64,000 bases of DNA from Balanoglossus misakiensis (GCA_040954595.2 CM082583.2:4960001-5024000), one strand, 5' to 3'. Numbered from the stretch's first letter, positions 25,201 to 35,794 are shown. Numbers and translations are program-made. The notes: generated by a model not told the origin, from the sequence alone.

Positions 25201-28200
25201 AATTACGCTTGCCATGGGATTATGAAGCAGATCTGACCACTTATGTGTGTAATGATGTGGGCTACATGCAGAGTGAATACACTCTCATATTGTCTATCGA
25301 TCACAGTATTTTAAAAACCACTGCTGCCCACTGCAGCACAAAAATTTCAGATTTAATTACCCGATTGGGATGAATTATCCATGTTTGAAACAGCCGCCGA
25401 AACATACATTATAACGACATCAGAACTTGTGTGTATCAGAACATGTATGTGTATGCGTCTGTGTGTGTATATGTGTGTATTATATGTGTGTTAGCTAGCA
25501 CACCCGGACAAGCCCTGTCAGCTTGCGATGCCTATTCCCATAAAAATATACCCGGGGGCTACCCCTTGGCCCGCCTGAATGGAAGTACATGTACCCTCAG
25601 TAGGGATGCCAGCATTGCAATATCATAATAGCGGCCTTCTAATAGCACTTGCTTCATATGTCAAAGTCACGGCGCCAGCAGGTGGGGGTGAACTTATAAA
25701 AGTGTTTGCTCTCCCGTTTCCCACTTCCCTATTCAAATATTTTCCTGACGTTGTTCATCAATAACGGAAGTTCACTTAATATTTTGTGTCCGGTTCCATT
25801 TGTGTCTACACATGTCAGTCGTCATCACTTTTTTTTATTAAATTCGAAACTCTATTGACAAATCGCGTCCCTTTCCCCGACCCGGTGTTGACTGTAATGC
25901 ACTTCAAACTGGGGACATATTTGCTGGAAGTGGATGACATGTATATTTAGCACACAGTGACAGGGGGGGGGGGGGCCACCACTGTCGGTTCATAAAAATT
26001 CATCAACCGTCATCTTGGGGCTATCAGTCATCACCCGACATTCAATCATTCAAATGAGGAAGAAAAAAATAGGTGAACATTGTCTTTTCAATCAAAACTT
26101 TTACAAAATGACAGATTAATTTTTCTGGCGAATGTGAACATTTGACAGTGAGGACTCCGGGGTCGTCGGGGGCGATAAGGAGTGTCATGGCGTGTCCGCG
26201 GCAACTGATTGTTATGTGTCCGTTGTGTCTTCCTGGCGGAGCATAAATCACGGCAGGATTTGTTGATAAGAAGTTGCAGTTGACATTATTGCATTTTCAT
26301 ACAGCTTCTAAGTGTGACATTGCAACTCCGTAGTCAGTCGTACATCATCTGCACAATGATGGTGATGGTTTCATTCTCTGGTTGCTGCTCTGAGCATTGT
26401 CACTTGCAGCATGCCATCACATCAGTGTGGGGTTGGTTGAGAAACGTGGCATAAAACTCGTATGTTCAAAAGAGCGTACAGTGTGGTTTAACTTTAACCA
26501 TGAGCGTCATTGGGCAAAATTTCTTGTTTTTGATTTTTGCGCTATATAAACTTTTGTTGATTGATTGATTGATTGATAAATTTGCATAGCATCGACATTC
26601 TCGGTGAAGATTTTGTCCACAGGCTGCTGTCACGCAATTTTCGAATGATCCAGTAGGCTGTCTGGAGCGGGACGGAGAAAAACTATACATGCAAAGTCTC
26701 GCCTGCGCATATAAGATTCGGCCTCTCACAGAAAAAAATATAAGTGCATGCGACAATATTGTTGGGGTGTCACCATTCATTTTGAGCAGATGGAGTGATT
26801 CCGATGATCTCAGCTGATGTTGGCATCTGTGGTCAAAGAGTCCACCAGGGTCCTTGACCTTCGAGGATTTCCTCAGTGAACTTGTCATCGCTTGTGTGCA
26901 CATCAGTTCATCTTGTCAAGATCCAGCACCGTGATGACACTGCCCTTGTCAGCATCAATATCATAATTATTCAGATTATGGAAAAAAAACAGGCATTTGA
27001 TAAGAGCGTGCCAGGGAGATAAATCTGCGAAGCACCAGAGAATAAAAAATTATGAATAAAATCAGTTTTGGTTTTAATCAGAGTAATCTTGGTGGTGAAT
27101 AATGACTGCCTGTCACCTTGGGATTACTTTGGGACACTACTAACTTTGTGAGCCGTTCCGAGTTGTTTGAGCTAGGGCTTTTATAACCTCTTTTAATTCA
27201 AACTGAGAGTTCTTCTTCAATACAGGGTTAACTAACAGCGCACAAAAGAATCGCACAGATGCTGCGATCAATTTTCTGAATTCGCCGAATCGCGCGACTG
27301 TTTCGGTTCTCGTTTTTCCGGCCCCGGCCGTGTACCGCAGCTGAGTATCCTGCCGCTTGGTGGAGGAAGAAAGAAAGAAAGAAACCCTCTTTGATTATCA
27401 CAGCCATTCACCAGCCCAACCCCCGGTTGGTACAAATGACACAGTGCATTTCATCAGCTCCAAATTAACGGTTAATAGACCGTACCTGACTGTTTCCCCC
27501 GCCGACATAATTGTGCCAATAAAAGCAAACCACTTCTCCTTCCGATCCCCAACACAAAGTGTAGCAACCGCACGATAATCGCGCCCAAAGAGACGCTTAA
27601 AATCAACTTTATTTGTCGCGGTAAAAGACATCAGAGAGAAAAATAAGTCCGGTGGATGCGTAGAAAAAAAAAATTATTCCGATAATTTGACCACTTTTGA
27701 AGGTATTTTTTTGTCATCGTGACTGCGTCCACGCGCAGACAAATGGGAGAGTAATCACGAGGGATTTTTTTTCTCTATGAGTGCTGTAATTTTCAGCTTG
27801 TGGGTTGCAATTGTTCGGACTGGATGTGATGTTAGAGAGTCAACAGGGGTTTCCCAGTGTGTGTGTCAACGTGCTGTGACATGAATTCCTGTCAACAAGG
27901 AATAGCGGCAATTTGCCGAGCAATTTGCGGGGAGAGAGTATGCCACTTTAACATTTTTTTCTTCTCTCTCTCTCTCTCTCTTCCTTTCTCTCTGTTATTA
28001 TCCTCTCCCTGCCACAGATGCAACGCCAACGGGCAGATCGGGATTGGGAACAGGGAGGAAGTGGTCACCCCGCGATTCGTGGAAGAGTCGAGCGACTATC
28101 AATACGTCGCCTGCGGAGCGCACCACACGCTGGCCATCGCGGGTAAGTTCAGGCAGCACAGACGTGTGCAGCGATATGGTGTTACTGTGAATGGATCAGG

Positions 28201-31200
28201 GCGCCTGCACGCAGAGTCGACAAAGGCGTGATGGGTACACCTGAGTTCTCATCGACGCACCATTGTCCACTATACGCAGAATTACTAATTGCGGGTAAGA
28301 AAAGAAATTGGCGAGAAAAGCAAAGCAGAGGGGGTTGGGGCACTGGGGAAAAATCCTGGAACTGCCACACACACAAACTGCACATCAGCTTCACCCTTTT
28401 ATTAAAATATGATTTTGTAAGAACACTTTTTTAACACTGTGCTTCCACATCCCCCAGGTGGTATTGCTGAGAACCACATCCCGAGGTGCCATTTCTGAGA
28501 ACAGTTTTTTTTTTTTGTGTGTGTGTGTGTGTGTGTGGCAAGTATAGATATTGAGTGCGCAATGCTCAGAGAAAGATCTTCAAATTTTTCAACTTGTTCT
28601 GCCAAATGAAACTTGTCCAATCCCATGTAAGAATGGGGTCGTACGTTGAAAAGGACCAACTCTGCTGCCAGTTTGGGGGATTTCTCTAAACCGGTTCTTG
28701 TAAAACTTTGCGTGTTTTGTACACACTGCCCCCATACATATATCAGGAGAGTCTCCTCGTTTTTCTGTCCAAGACCAAAGTGCTGCAAACAGGAGCAAGG
28801 AAGAGTCGAAAATCACCTCCATTAATTCAAAAGTAAAATCATGAAAATAATTCAAAATTTGGCAGCTATTGAGGCTTTAGATGATATTGCCACAGTACTG
28901 CTGTGTGTTTCAACTCACTGTAGCTGTTCTTGTACTTGGAAAAATTGACATCTATGAATTTGAGGTGCTAGTTCTACTTCCCCTTGAATTTAATTAATCT
29001 TACCACGGTCACTCCACAAAGAACTGAGTATTAGTTAGGTCATGTACGCGATGACTCGACCCAAACCAGATGAATGGTTTAATGTTAAAAAACATGTACA
29101 ATATGAACAATGGTTTACTCTAAAGACTTGTATAGATTAACCCGACTTCATCATTTCTGTAGGGGATCCACGGCTCTAAATCTCTATCCTGTGGATTTTG
29201 AAGTTTTAGCCCTTTTTGCAAAGCTAGTTCATTATCAAAATGACTTTGGCCTCCAGACCTTGGGCTGGCAATCGGATGATTATGTTTTTTTCTCTACTTG
29301 CGGAATTATTTTGAGATGAACAAGTTGTGATTCTGAAGGTGGATGGCTGGGGGCGGGGGCAAGGAAAATAATACCTAATGCATTGGTCTTTGTTGAAAAT
29401 TGGCTGCTGTATCGCTCTGAATAGGGATACCTCTTGCAGATTACCAGAAAGTATACAAATAGGTCTCTGCTATAATTGCTTTGCTCTCGTTTTTTTGTCT
29501 TTTGATATTGCTAATCAGGGCAGTGCTTTTTCTGAGTAAACAACTTGGGACATGTGATCGAAATTGGTCACTGGGGTCATTTTCCTAATGAGGGCGCTTC
29601 CTGTTTGATGAGTAAAGCTTTGATGTCGAGGAGAAAGGTGATCAGTTGTAACATTTTTGGAAAAAGGGTAAAAGTACGACTTGCAAAGGAAAATATGTGA
29701 GGAAATTACGGTTTAAAAATGTATGTGTATCCCCCCCCCCTCTTTATTCTAAAATCAGATCAAATCCAATCAGCATTTCCACATATCCTCACGTTCGTAA
29801 CATTTTCTTTGGCACCGTCTACCCTACTGGGAAAACGTCATTCAGTGCTCGTGTTACGGGCCACATATTTCCTTGACCCAGGGCACGCCGAAAGTTGTTT
29901 ACGACTCTTTATGTCATAATTTGCGGTAGCCAAGAGTGGCGGGATGACTCAATTTATACCTTCCATTTACAGATATTAATATACTGCAATTCCATCAAGA
30001 AATGTATCATACAATGTAATGAGTGCGGGGCAATCTGGTTACAGCCGTGCCCAAGGGGCGAAAGCTGTCTCAACCGCTCGTCTCACCGTGCTTTCTGGCG
30101 ATTCTTAACCCCAGCTCCGCTTAATTCTCAATTCAGCGGGCTGTCATTAAAACGAATGAAAGCGGCTGGGGTGTAAAGAATGCCTGTTCTATCGTAAGAC
30201 TTTGGCTTTTTTTAATGGTTTTCAGTGCCAGGGCTTAAGATCTAAGATCAGCCGTCTTAAAAAAAAGATCCGCCGACGGACGAAATTGACTTTCAAAGTT
30301 AGGGGAACATGCCAGGCTGCCTTCCCCCCGGGCTATAGTATATGTGAGTGCCAAATACGAGCCCGACTCCAGGACTGGCGCGAACTGGAAGGCCTTGTAG
30401 TAAGATCAGCGTCTCGCAATTAGCTCCTCGAGTGCGAGGTGTTGGGTCAACTTGCCAGAGTGAGGGTGAAGTTGATGTTGTCCCATTTGTCGTTTATTGC
30501 CGGCAATTTGGGGGAGGGTTAACACGGCGCTGGCAGCCGTTGGCCTTACATGGGCAGACACACTCGGATGGCGGGTTAATTACATCTTCCCACTTTTGGC
30601 GTGTAAATCATTGAGGAAAAATTACACCCAAGTTATATGGGAATATCGGCCCGAACCTTTTATGGCGAACCAGTAATTGACTCGTTTTTTTCGCCTAACT
30701 GCTCAGTCCCGCGGGGCATCCGAGCAGAGAGCCACGCACTAGCTGAGTTAGGCGTGCGTGACTTGTGACACCACATCCATTTTGTTGACAGCTCGGCTGA
30801 CTGGCAGGTGAAAGTTAGGGAAGTTTTTGCTTTGATTAAGCACTTGGCTGTGACCCCACTGGCCTCGCATTAATGAAGATAAATAGATCACCAGCGAAAA
30901 AAAAAAAATCCATGGCATGCTCTGTGTGGAACGTAATTTGTCCTTTGTCATCCACGGAGTAATTCCATGGCAACCCCCGAGGAATATTCCACACGTCGAA
31001 CGTGACAGGTCTTCCGAAATAATTCCAGATTCCGGTGTAATTGAATTTTATTTGTATCCCTTTAAAAAGACTGTCAGCGACTTTTTTAAATTCTGGCAGA
31101 AAGGGGTGCTGCCCTCTGTTCTTATTGAGCAGGAGTCCTACACTGCCACGGTGACAGAGAGCATTCAATTTCACCAAGCACCCCCTCGCCTCTGCCCCCG

Positions 31201-33385
31201 GGTCCTGATCCCTGCACGAATGTAAGACGTTGGTTGCAGATCGGTGAAAGACCTATCGTATTATCCAGACTGGCCTTTCTTCTACCGAGAACCCTTTCAA
31301 TGTTGAAATAAAATAAAAAGAGCTGTCTCTAAAAGTCTGCCAACAATACCCCAAGACAGAAAATCTGAAATTGCTTAAGACGTGATGGTTGACTGCAGTC
31401 ACCACTGAGGGCTACAAGACTTGCTACTGGAATTGCAAACTGCAAGGTTTTCAGATGCTATTTAGGCAGCAGCCTTAAATAATAATGTGAGAATAATACT
31501 TAGAAATTGCTGTGTTTTCATAAAGTACAGTTCAGTTTCCACAATTTCTATTACTTGTTTGAAGTAATCATTTTGGAGTAAAAATTCTCTACCCACAAGT
31601 ATATGGTGTGTACATGTTTGTGTGTGTGTTTGTGTGTGTTTGTACATGCGTGTGTATGTCTATATTTATCGCTGCTCTCTGCCATGTATTTGGTCTCTGA
31701 ATGAAGGGAGAAAGACCTCTCTCGGTTTGAACCCACTGTAAAGAGCCAGGCCACATTTCCCCAAGCAGAGCACCTTGTTTTAACCTACACCCAGCATTTC
31801 GCAGTATCCTCAGTTTTGTATACACACGGTTTGCATGAAATTGAAACAGACCTCATTAACATTGAAATTGCCAGGGCTATCGGATTTAAAATTTCATTCT
31901 GTTTGCCCCCGCGTATTCATTACCCCGTGGCCCGAGCTCTGACTGCGTGTTTTCTTTTCTCCCCTAAGCGGGGCAAACGGTCTGTGTGTTTATGTACTTA
32001 ACATGCACGAAAGGGGGAAGCATTAGCATTGAAATTGATGTTGATCATGGGTTTCGGATTTGTCACGGCATGTGTAATCCTCGCCCTGACATTATTTTTA
32101 TGTCAATATATCAGATCCATAATGCGTTTCTTTGGGTCGCGGTCACAGATCTATGTCATGCATCACTGTATGAAAAAATTCCGACGTCCTTGAGGATTGA
32201 GAAGTGTGGCGAATTCATTCTGTTTACAAAATATTGTTGCACGTATTGTCACTGGATCATCTTGTGTTTTGAATGTAAAACGAACGGCTTGTCTTTGCTA
32301 AGGTCAAGTAAAAAACAAAAGGTTTGTTCTTGCACTGAGAATAATTTATGTACAAGCATTTAGTGATACACCTATGATATGTACAGCAAAATTTTTGTAC
32401 TACAGACTCTCAGATCCATATATTTGTCGCAAGAATTGTGATATGATGGGAAAGAAAAATGTAAAGCTTGTTCTTAAATGATGTATGGGACAAAAAGTAC
32501 TGTAAATGTCTTTGGTCTGAGGGAACAAAAGTAAATAGATGTGAAACTGGGGTAACATAATCAATGGTTCATTTGTATTTTTATATCAGTTTGGTATGAT
32601 TATGGAGAACTGAAATGAAATGTTTTGAGAAACCCCCAGAAACCAAAACTGGTTTTGCTCACCTTACCGTAAAACACTGTAATAGGACTCCCTCAGTTGT
32701 AGTATACCATCAAGTAAGATTAGCTGTGTCCCGTACAGAGTATAAGATTGTAATTCCAACAGCAGTAAATAAACTTAATAATATGTTATTCAAAGTCAGT
32801 GGATTGACAATAGTGAGCAGTCTCTTAATATTATTCAGAAAATATGGAAACTAACAAAGATGTGCATTTTAAACTTCAATATGTGTAACACTCACTTTCA
32901 CTGGAACTTTGGTCTGAAAATTTACTTTGTGATTTGTTTCCTTTAGAAACGGCGAACTGCCCTGCGTTATGTCAGTGCAACAAATAATTAGCATGTTCAT
33001 GAAATTTGAAGTTGCAATTTCAATTTTCAATGTCATGGACCTATAATGATTGAGTGTCGCTTGCTGACATGCTTTTTCTCTTCCACTTTGTCTTTGATTA
33101 CTTGCTTCAGGCAAGGGGTCGGGGTTTGTACATTGTACAAATGTCGATTTGCCACGGCCCCCTGCTCTTGCCCTGAATTTCAACGATTAGTTCGCCAGTG
33201 AGATTTAATTTTCCTTTCTCCCTCTCTCAATCTAATTTCAGCAAATGGAGAAGTTCACGTGTGGGGTCGCGCCAAGCCCTGTGGCTCTGCCAAAGAGGAC
33301 CTCTTACTCCCGCAGGCCAAGATGGTTCCTGGATCGGCGGTCGTCCGAGTCGCCGGTGGTACGTCCCACAGTTTGGCGCTGACAG
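9871..33385 (+). CDS. RCC1-repeat (beta-propeller) protein, six exons, 3' end missing
   Basis: Join of 9871-10267, 13241-13283, 14975-15176, 19196-19305, 28018-28142 and 33242-33385, giving 1021 coding bases with every phase matching. Residues 1-76 are a Ser/Glu-rich leader. RCC1 blades follow at about 77-132, 133-186, 187-242, 243-292 and 293-341, each with the WG/FG...GQxG and V-A-C-G-x-x-H-T-L signatures. RCC1 domains form seven-bladed propellers that act as Ran exchange factors or, more often, as protein-binding platforms. This lacks the features I would need to call RCC1 itself, RPGR, HERC, NEK8/9, RCBTB or SERGEF, so I give no symbol. Two blades and any C-terminal domain should lie beyond 64000. 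Exons are much richer in GC than the introns. X-boxes upstream suggest RFX control. Confidence 0.88.
10268..13240 (+). other. RCC1 gene intron 1
   Basis: 2973 bp, phase 1, GTGAGT...TTTCAG. AT-rich, increasingly so towards the 3' end (12500-13100). I see no exon, repeat family or RNA gene inside it. Confidence 0.8.
13241..13283 (+). CDS. RCC1 gene, exon 2 (43 bp micro-exon)
   Basis: A 43-base exon between CATTCTTTTCAG and GTAAGT. With the base carried from exon 1 it encodes YNNEIYAWGNGNSG and two bases of Gln, the strand-turn opening of blade 2. Phase 1 in, phase 2 out. Too short to be found by ORF length; the reading frame and the RCC1 consensus establish it. Confidence 0.88.
13410..13465. 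mobile_element. 56 bp palindromic mini-element with TACAGTAAAACCT ends
   Basis: Terminal inverted repeats TACAGTAAAACCT and AGGTTTTACTGTA match perfectly over 13 bp and continue with mismatches. The centre reads AAACCGAACACC. Ends in TA suggest a Tc1/mariner-type MITE remnant. A decayed relative of the same sequence is at 35088-35226. Confidence 0.5.
14088..14161. mobile_element. 74 bp foldback MITE with 9 bp target duplication
   Basis: The whole element is close to one palindrome: ends TAGCCTAGTA / TACTAGGCTA (10 bp perfect) and an inner stem TTTTGTCCGCTT / AAGCGGACAAAA around a 7-base loop. It is flanked by direct copies of CAATAGAGG (14079-14087 and 14162-14170), which I read as the target-site duplication. 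A 9 bp duplication fits Mutator-like transposases better than hAT (8 bp); assignment is tentative. Confidence 0.7.
14975..15176 (+). CDS. RCC1 gene, exon 3 (end of blade 2, start of blade 3)
   Basis: Follows the acceptor CATTTTGCAG and completes the split Gln codon, giving QLGCGDRETHSEPQRVQL, then RVRGVACGSRHTLVWLENGR and CYSFGNNYNAQLGYDFKV. It ends at CCAG|GTAAGA in phase 0. The GQLGCGD and VACGSRHTL motifs are strong RCC1 signatures. Confidence 0.9.
15912..15930 (+). repeat. Poly-G tract (19 G)
   Basis: Uninterrupted G homopolymer on the sense strand of intron 3. Its exact length is liable to sequencing error. Confidence 0.8.
17718..17793 (+). promoter_or_regulatory. Tandem CTCF-like motifs
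   Basis: CCACTTGAGGGCAG (17718-17731) matches the CTCF core CCASYAGRKGGCRS at 13 of 14 positions, and CCTCCTGGGGGCAG (17780-17793) at 12 of 14, in the same orientation 62 bp apart. Both are followed by TRTTCACAC, so they may be a small local duplication. Confidence 0.3.
18050..18560. promoter_or_regulatory. GC-rich block with paired GATTAGC sites, candidate enhancer
   Basis: CpG-containing block inside an AT-rich intron. GATTAGC-CGC-GCTAATC at 18296-18312 is a perfect 7 bp inverted repeat of homeodomain-type (GATTA) cores, with further TAATT and TGACAG motifs near 18384. The enhancer reading is inference. Confidence 0.3.
19196..19305 (+). CDS. RCC1 gene, exon 4 (end of blade 3)
   Basis: Phase 0 entry after TTTGCTCTTTCAG; encodes VKPHLLRTLQHRHVTQVACG then ERHSVFLFDTGTVAGC. 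It ends at TGCGG|GTGAGT in phase 2. The VTQVACGERHSV segment is the conserved RCC1 strand. The next blade begins with GCG where most blades have a WG or FG pair. Confidence 0.9.
19662..19675. promoter_or_regulatory. RFX X-box GTCTCCATGGCGAC
   Basis: Full match to GTYNCCATGGNRAC, 360 bp into intron 4. The surrounding 19600-19960 is relatively CpG-rich, which fits a regulatory patch. Confidence 0.45.
19987..20197 (+). mobile_element. TA-flanked MITE, copy 1
   Basis: 211 bp element with ends TA-CTGTAAAACAGGTTATTTT and AAAATAACCCGTTTTACAG-TA. Subterminal GAAATTTTTCGCGATATC and TTTATTGCTCGC sequences are partly mirrored too. It aligns along its whole length with the copy at 39949. TIR length and TA flanks suggest a Tc1/mariner-type non-autonomous element. 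Confidence 0.7.
21223..21322 (-). mobile_element. piggyBac-like MITE, copy A
   Basis: 100 bp bounded by TTAA on both sides, with CCCTTTCACC / GGTGAAAGGG termini: the TTAA target and CCYTTT start are hallmarks of piggyBac-type transposons. Compared with copies B and C it lies in the opposite orientation: the conserved segment (CATGGTTTGGTCCAA, then CCATTGTT) reads on the minus strand. Confidence 0.75.
24521..24534. promoter_or_regulatory. Perfect palindromic X-box GTTTCCATGGAAAC
   Basis: Fully symmetrical 14-mer matching the X-box on both strands, in the middle of intron 4. Symmetrical X-boxes bind RFX dimers best. Confidence 0.5.
25427..25492. repeat. GT-rich microsatellite
   Basis: Interrupted (TG)n/(TATG)n array. 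Confidence 0.7.
25963..25975 (+). repeat. Poly-G tract (13 G)
   Basis: Sense-strand G run in intron 4. Confidence 0.8.
26539..26577 (+). mobile_element. LINE/SINE 3' tail: GCGCTATATAAA + (TTGA)n
   Basis: The phrase GCGCTATATAAA followed by a four-base tandem repeat is the usual 3' end of CR1/L2-type LINEs and their SINE partners in marine animals. The element body upstream is too worn for me to delimit. Confidence 0.45.
27960..28010 (+). repeat. (CT)n microsatellite in the exon 5 polypyrimidine tract
   Basis: CTTCTCTCTC and ten more CT-rich units directly upstream of the CCACAG acceptor at 28012-28017. Length changes here could affect exon 5 splicing. Confidence 0.7.
28018..28142 (+). CDS. 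RCC1 gene, exon 5 (blade 4)
   Basis: Completes a Gly codon, then CNANGQIGIGNREEVVTPRF and VEESSDYQYVACGAHHTLAIA, ending GCGG|GTAAGT in phase 1. NANGQIGIG is a canonical blade turn. Its acceptor is preceded by a (CT)n microsatellite that acts as, or extends, the polypyrimidine tract. Confidence 0.9.
28505..28537 (+). repeat. T12 + (GT)n microsatellite
   Basis: A T homopolymer runs directly into an uninterrupted GT array of about 11 units. Confidence 0.85.
30101..30181. repeat. 81-base imperfect hairpin
   Basis: Arms ATTCTTAACCCCAGC-TC-CGCTT (30101-30122) and AAGCGGCTGGGGTGTAAAGAAT (30160-30181) pair over 19 bp with two small bulges around a 37-base loop. Could be a MITE remnant, a structured RNA or chance. 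Confidence 0.35.
30961..30974. promoter_or_regulatory. X-box-like motif AATTCCATGGCAAC
   Basis: Exact right half CCATGGCAAC, two mismatches in the left half. Confidence 0.3.
31614..31660. repeat. GT-rich microsatellite
   Basis: Interrupted (TG)n with TACATG segments at its edges. Confidence 0.7.
33242..33385 (+). CDS. RCC1 gene, exon 6 (blade 5)
   Basis: Enters in phase 1 after TCTAATTTCAG and leaves in phase 1 at ACAG|GTAAGG. It encodes one blade exactly: ANGEVHVWGRAKPCGSAKED followed by LLLPQAKMVPGSAVVRVAGG and TSHSLALT. GTSH replaces the more usual CGxxH. If the intron were retained, the frame would stop after about 24 more codons, at 33453. Confidence 0.88.
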
Positions 33386-35029
33386 GTAAGGATGCACATT
33401 CTGTTTTCCTGCAGTGGTTCCACCCACCCCTCTCGCGCCCCCCCTCCCTTTGAGGTGAATCTCCTCTGTTACACTCACCCATAAAAAAAAATCAAGCAGA
33501 TGCCGTGTTTAACCCAGTGGTAAACAGAGCGCATCTTCTGCCCAGATTGAGATTTATGCATTATACATCGCCTCCGGGCAAAATCCAAATAAACTCTAAT
33601 ACCCACACTCCGTCAAAGTGTACCTCTACCGCGCACGCAACAAACAAAAAAATCATCTGATATTTCCTTCAATTACCAGGTAAAAACAAGCGGATCAAAA
33701 AAAAATACCCCCAGGGGGAAATGGAGTTGCCCCCTTCTAATCACGGTATAGGTGAGCGGTTGAGGTTAAAGTCAGGGGTTGGAGGGGTGACAGCAGTGTA
33801 TTATCCGAGGGGTCAGTCACTCCATAAACCTTTCAAAGATTGCTCTGTGAATACATACGTTCAGCTTTGTGGCTTTCTTGCCCTAAACCCACGGCCCTCA
33901 AATTATTTTAAAATTGAATACGCCACAAGGTGATCCATCACCATTGCATTATTTATATTCATGCATCTGTCCACCTTTTTTCCCCTTTCCTTTGTTTTTT
34001 TTTATCTTTTCAAAAAGTCTGTGTAGATAATTTCTTCAGTGCGCCAAGGTCCTGCACTCGCAACTTGTTTTCGTGAAGTCATTTTCTTGTCTTAAGAGTG
34101 CACCATGAGAATTGTACACCCGTGAGTGGGGATAGTTTTTATTTCAGCAAGATCTTGCACAAGTCAAAAAAATTGGAACCCTGGAACCGTAATTCTCGCA
34201 TCTGGGTGGGATGTAATAATTGTACATAGAGGTTACTTGAAGAGGCCAAATAAACATAAAAATATGAAGTGAATTAGATCAGAGAAAAAGATTTTTTGGG
34301 TTTGAAATGCAAGGAAGCCCAATCATATTTTCTTGCGCTCCTGAAAATGAAGGTCAGGTAAAAAAAATTAAGTGTGGATTTAGTAAAAATTAAAATATGA
34401 CGGATTTGCCGATTTTTACAACAGGCCTGAGAATACTACTATGAGCGCAGAAAATCCTTCCCCGAGTTACTGATGCTAAAATAGATGTTGCCCTAATCCT
34501 CTAATGCTCCCATTTGTATCCATATTTTTTTACTTTTGCATGAGGGTGCGCATTATGTGGAATTAGCTGCTCGCTTTCCCTGGCGCTCTGAACTTGATAC
34601 GGAGCTCATTTTCAGCAAATACCGAACCTTGAACTTCTTTTCTCAAAAAACAGAGAGAGCCCCGGTAAGCCACGGTTGCAGATCACGGTGCTGATGTACT
34701 GCCAGGTGCAAATATCACCTTTAATCCAATAGGTGAAGTCTCCCCTGTAGTCAAGCTCAGGCTTTAAGGATGCGCACACTGAAAAACATTAAACCTCTGT
34801 CTCTTTGTGCGCTGTACGCTCGTTTGTGCTCCCAGCATTCAGTGACACTTTCACAGGAGATATTGGATCCAGTGCTTTGAGTCTAAGAAAGTTTCACCCA
34901 TATCGTCTGAAATCAAGATACTGTTATTTAACTAACAATTTCAATATTAAAGTCGCCTATCAGAACATAAAATTTCTGAATCGAGCATCACATGTGTTAA
35001 TGATTCAAATGTTTGGGTTTTTTCGGTGA

Positions 35030-35041
35030 GGGGGGGGGGGG
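35030..35041 (+). repeat. Poly-G tract (12 G)
   Basis: Sense-strand G run. Confidence 0.8.
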
Positions 35042-35087
35042 AGGATTGATGAAATTAATATTATGGCACAACCTGTATTTAACCAAC

Positions 35088-35226
35088 CACCAAAAAGGAC
35101 TGAGCAAATTGTTCAGTTTGAAGAGGTGTCTGGTTTATATTATAGAGGTTCTTTTTAATGCTGTTCTATCCAAACGGGACTGGAAAAGATGTTCGGTATA
35201 GACAGGTTTCCAGAATAGACAGGGTA
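35088..35226. mobile_element. Decayed relative of the TACAGTAAAACCT mini-element
   Basis: TGTTCGGTATAGACAGGTTT near 35190 corresponds to the reverse complement of the 13410 element (GTTCGGTTTAGAGAGGTTTT) with a few changes, and TATAGAGGTT near 35141 repeats the pattern. Boundaries are approximate. Confidence 0.35.
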
Positions 35227-35794
35227 AAAGATATTTATTGTTTTATATCAGAACGGAAGGAATACAGAAATTGTAATACAGTCTTTACATTCGTTTCCCA
35301 GCACTCATCTTTTTGCCGTGAAGAACTCTACTCTGCTGGAAGCTTTCCAAGAGTTTCCCTCCAGCTGTCTGACCACGCAGACAAGGTGTTATTGTCACAC
35401 ACAAAATGGATTTTATTGCTGTTTACAGACTAAAACATTCCCCCTGCATGATGTACCGTCATTTATCTTTTGTAAAATCCCAGGTGTGTGATTTAAAGAA
35501 AAAATTATCCGTTTTGTCTCTTTTTTTTTCTCGCGGACAATAAGCCCATAGATGTTGTTTTGACACATCTACTCACATGTGACCCGGGCTTTCTGTTGAA
35601 CAAGTCATGCGTAACTCAGACCGTTTGAGTTTTCTTTGTCGTCTGCAACAGAACAGGTCACAAATAAAAACACAGACGGATGAAAGATCAGCAACCAGTG
35701 GCTTGGGACCGGCTCGTATTGTCAGCCCGTCTATAAATAGAAAACTGAACCCCTCCAGAAAACGTCACCGCTGCATGTGAATGAAAAAGGATGA

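Larger units (their letters stand above)
19306..28017 (+). other. RCC1 gene intron 4
   Basis: 8712 bp, phase 2. Contains an X-box at 19662, a TA-flanked MITE at 19987, a piggyBac-like MITE at 21223, a perfect palindromic X-box at 24521, a LINE/SINE-type tail at 26539, and a CT microsatellite before exon 5. No exon found. Confidence 0.8.
28143..33241 (+). other. RCC1 gene intron 5
   Basis: 5099 bp, phase 1. Holds a T12/(GT)11 microsatellite near 28505-28537, an 81-base hairpin at 30101-30181, an X-box-like motif at 30961 and a GT-rich repeat at 31614. No exon found. Confidence 0.8.

Noticed and set aside
26466-26903. 145-residue minus-strand ORF
   Set aside because: Runs through the (TTGA)n retroelement tail (SINQSINKS); no coherent domain.
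33386-33453. Read-through end of exon 6 as a terminal exon
   Set aside because: A consensus donor (GTAAGG) sits exactly at the blade boundary in phase 1, as in the other exons, so splicing is much more likely.
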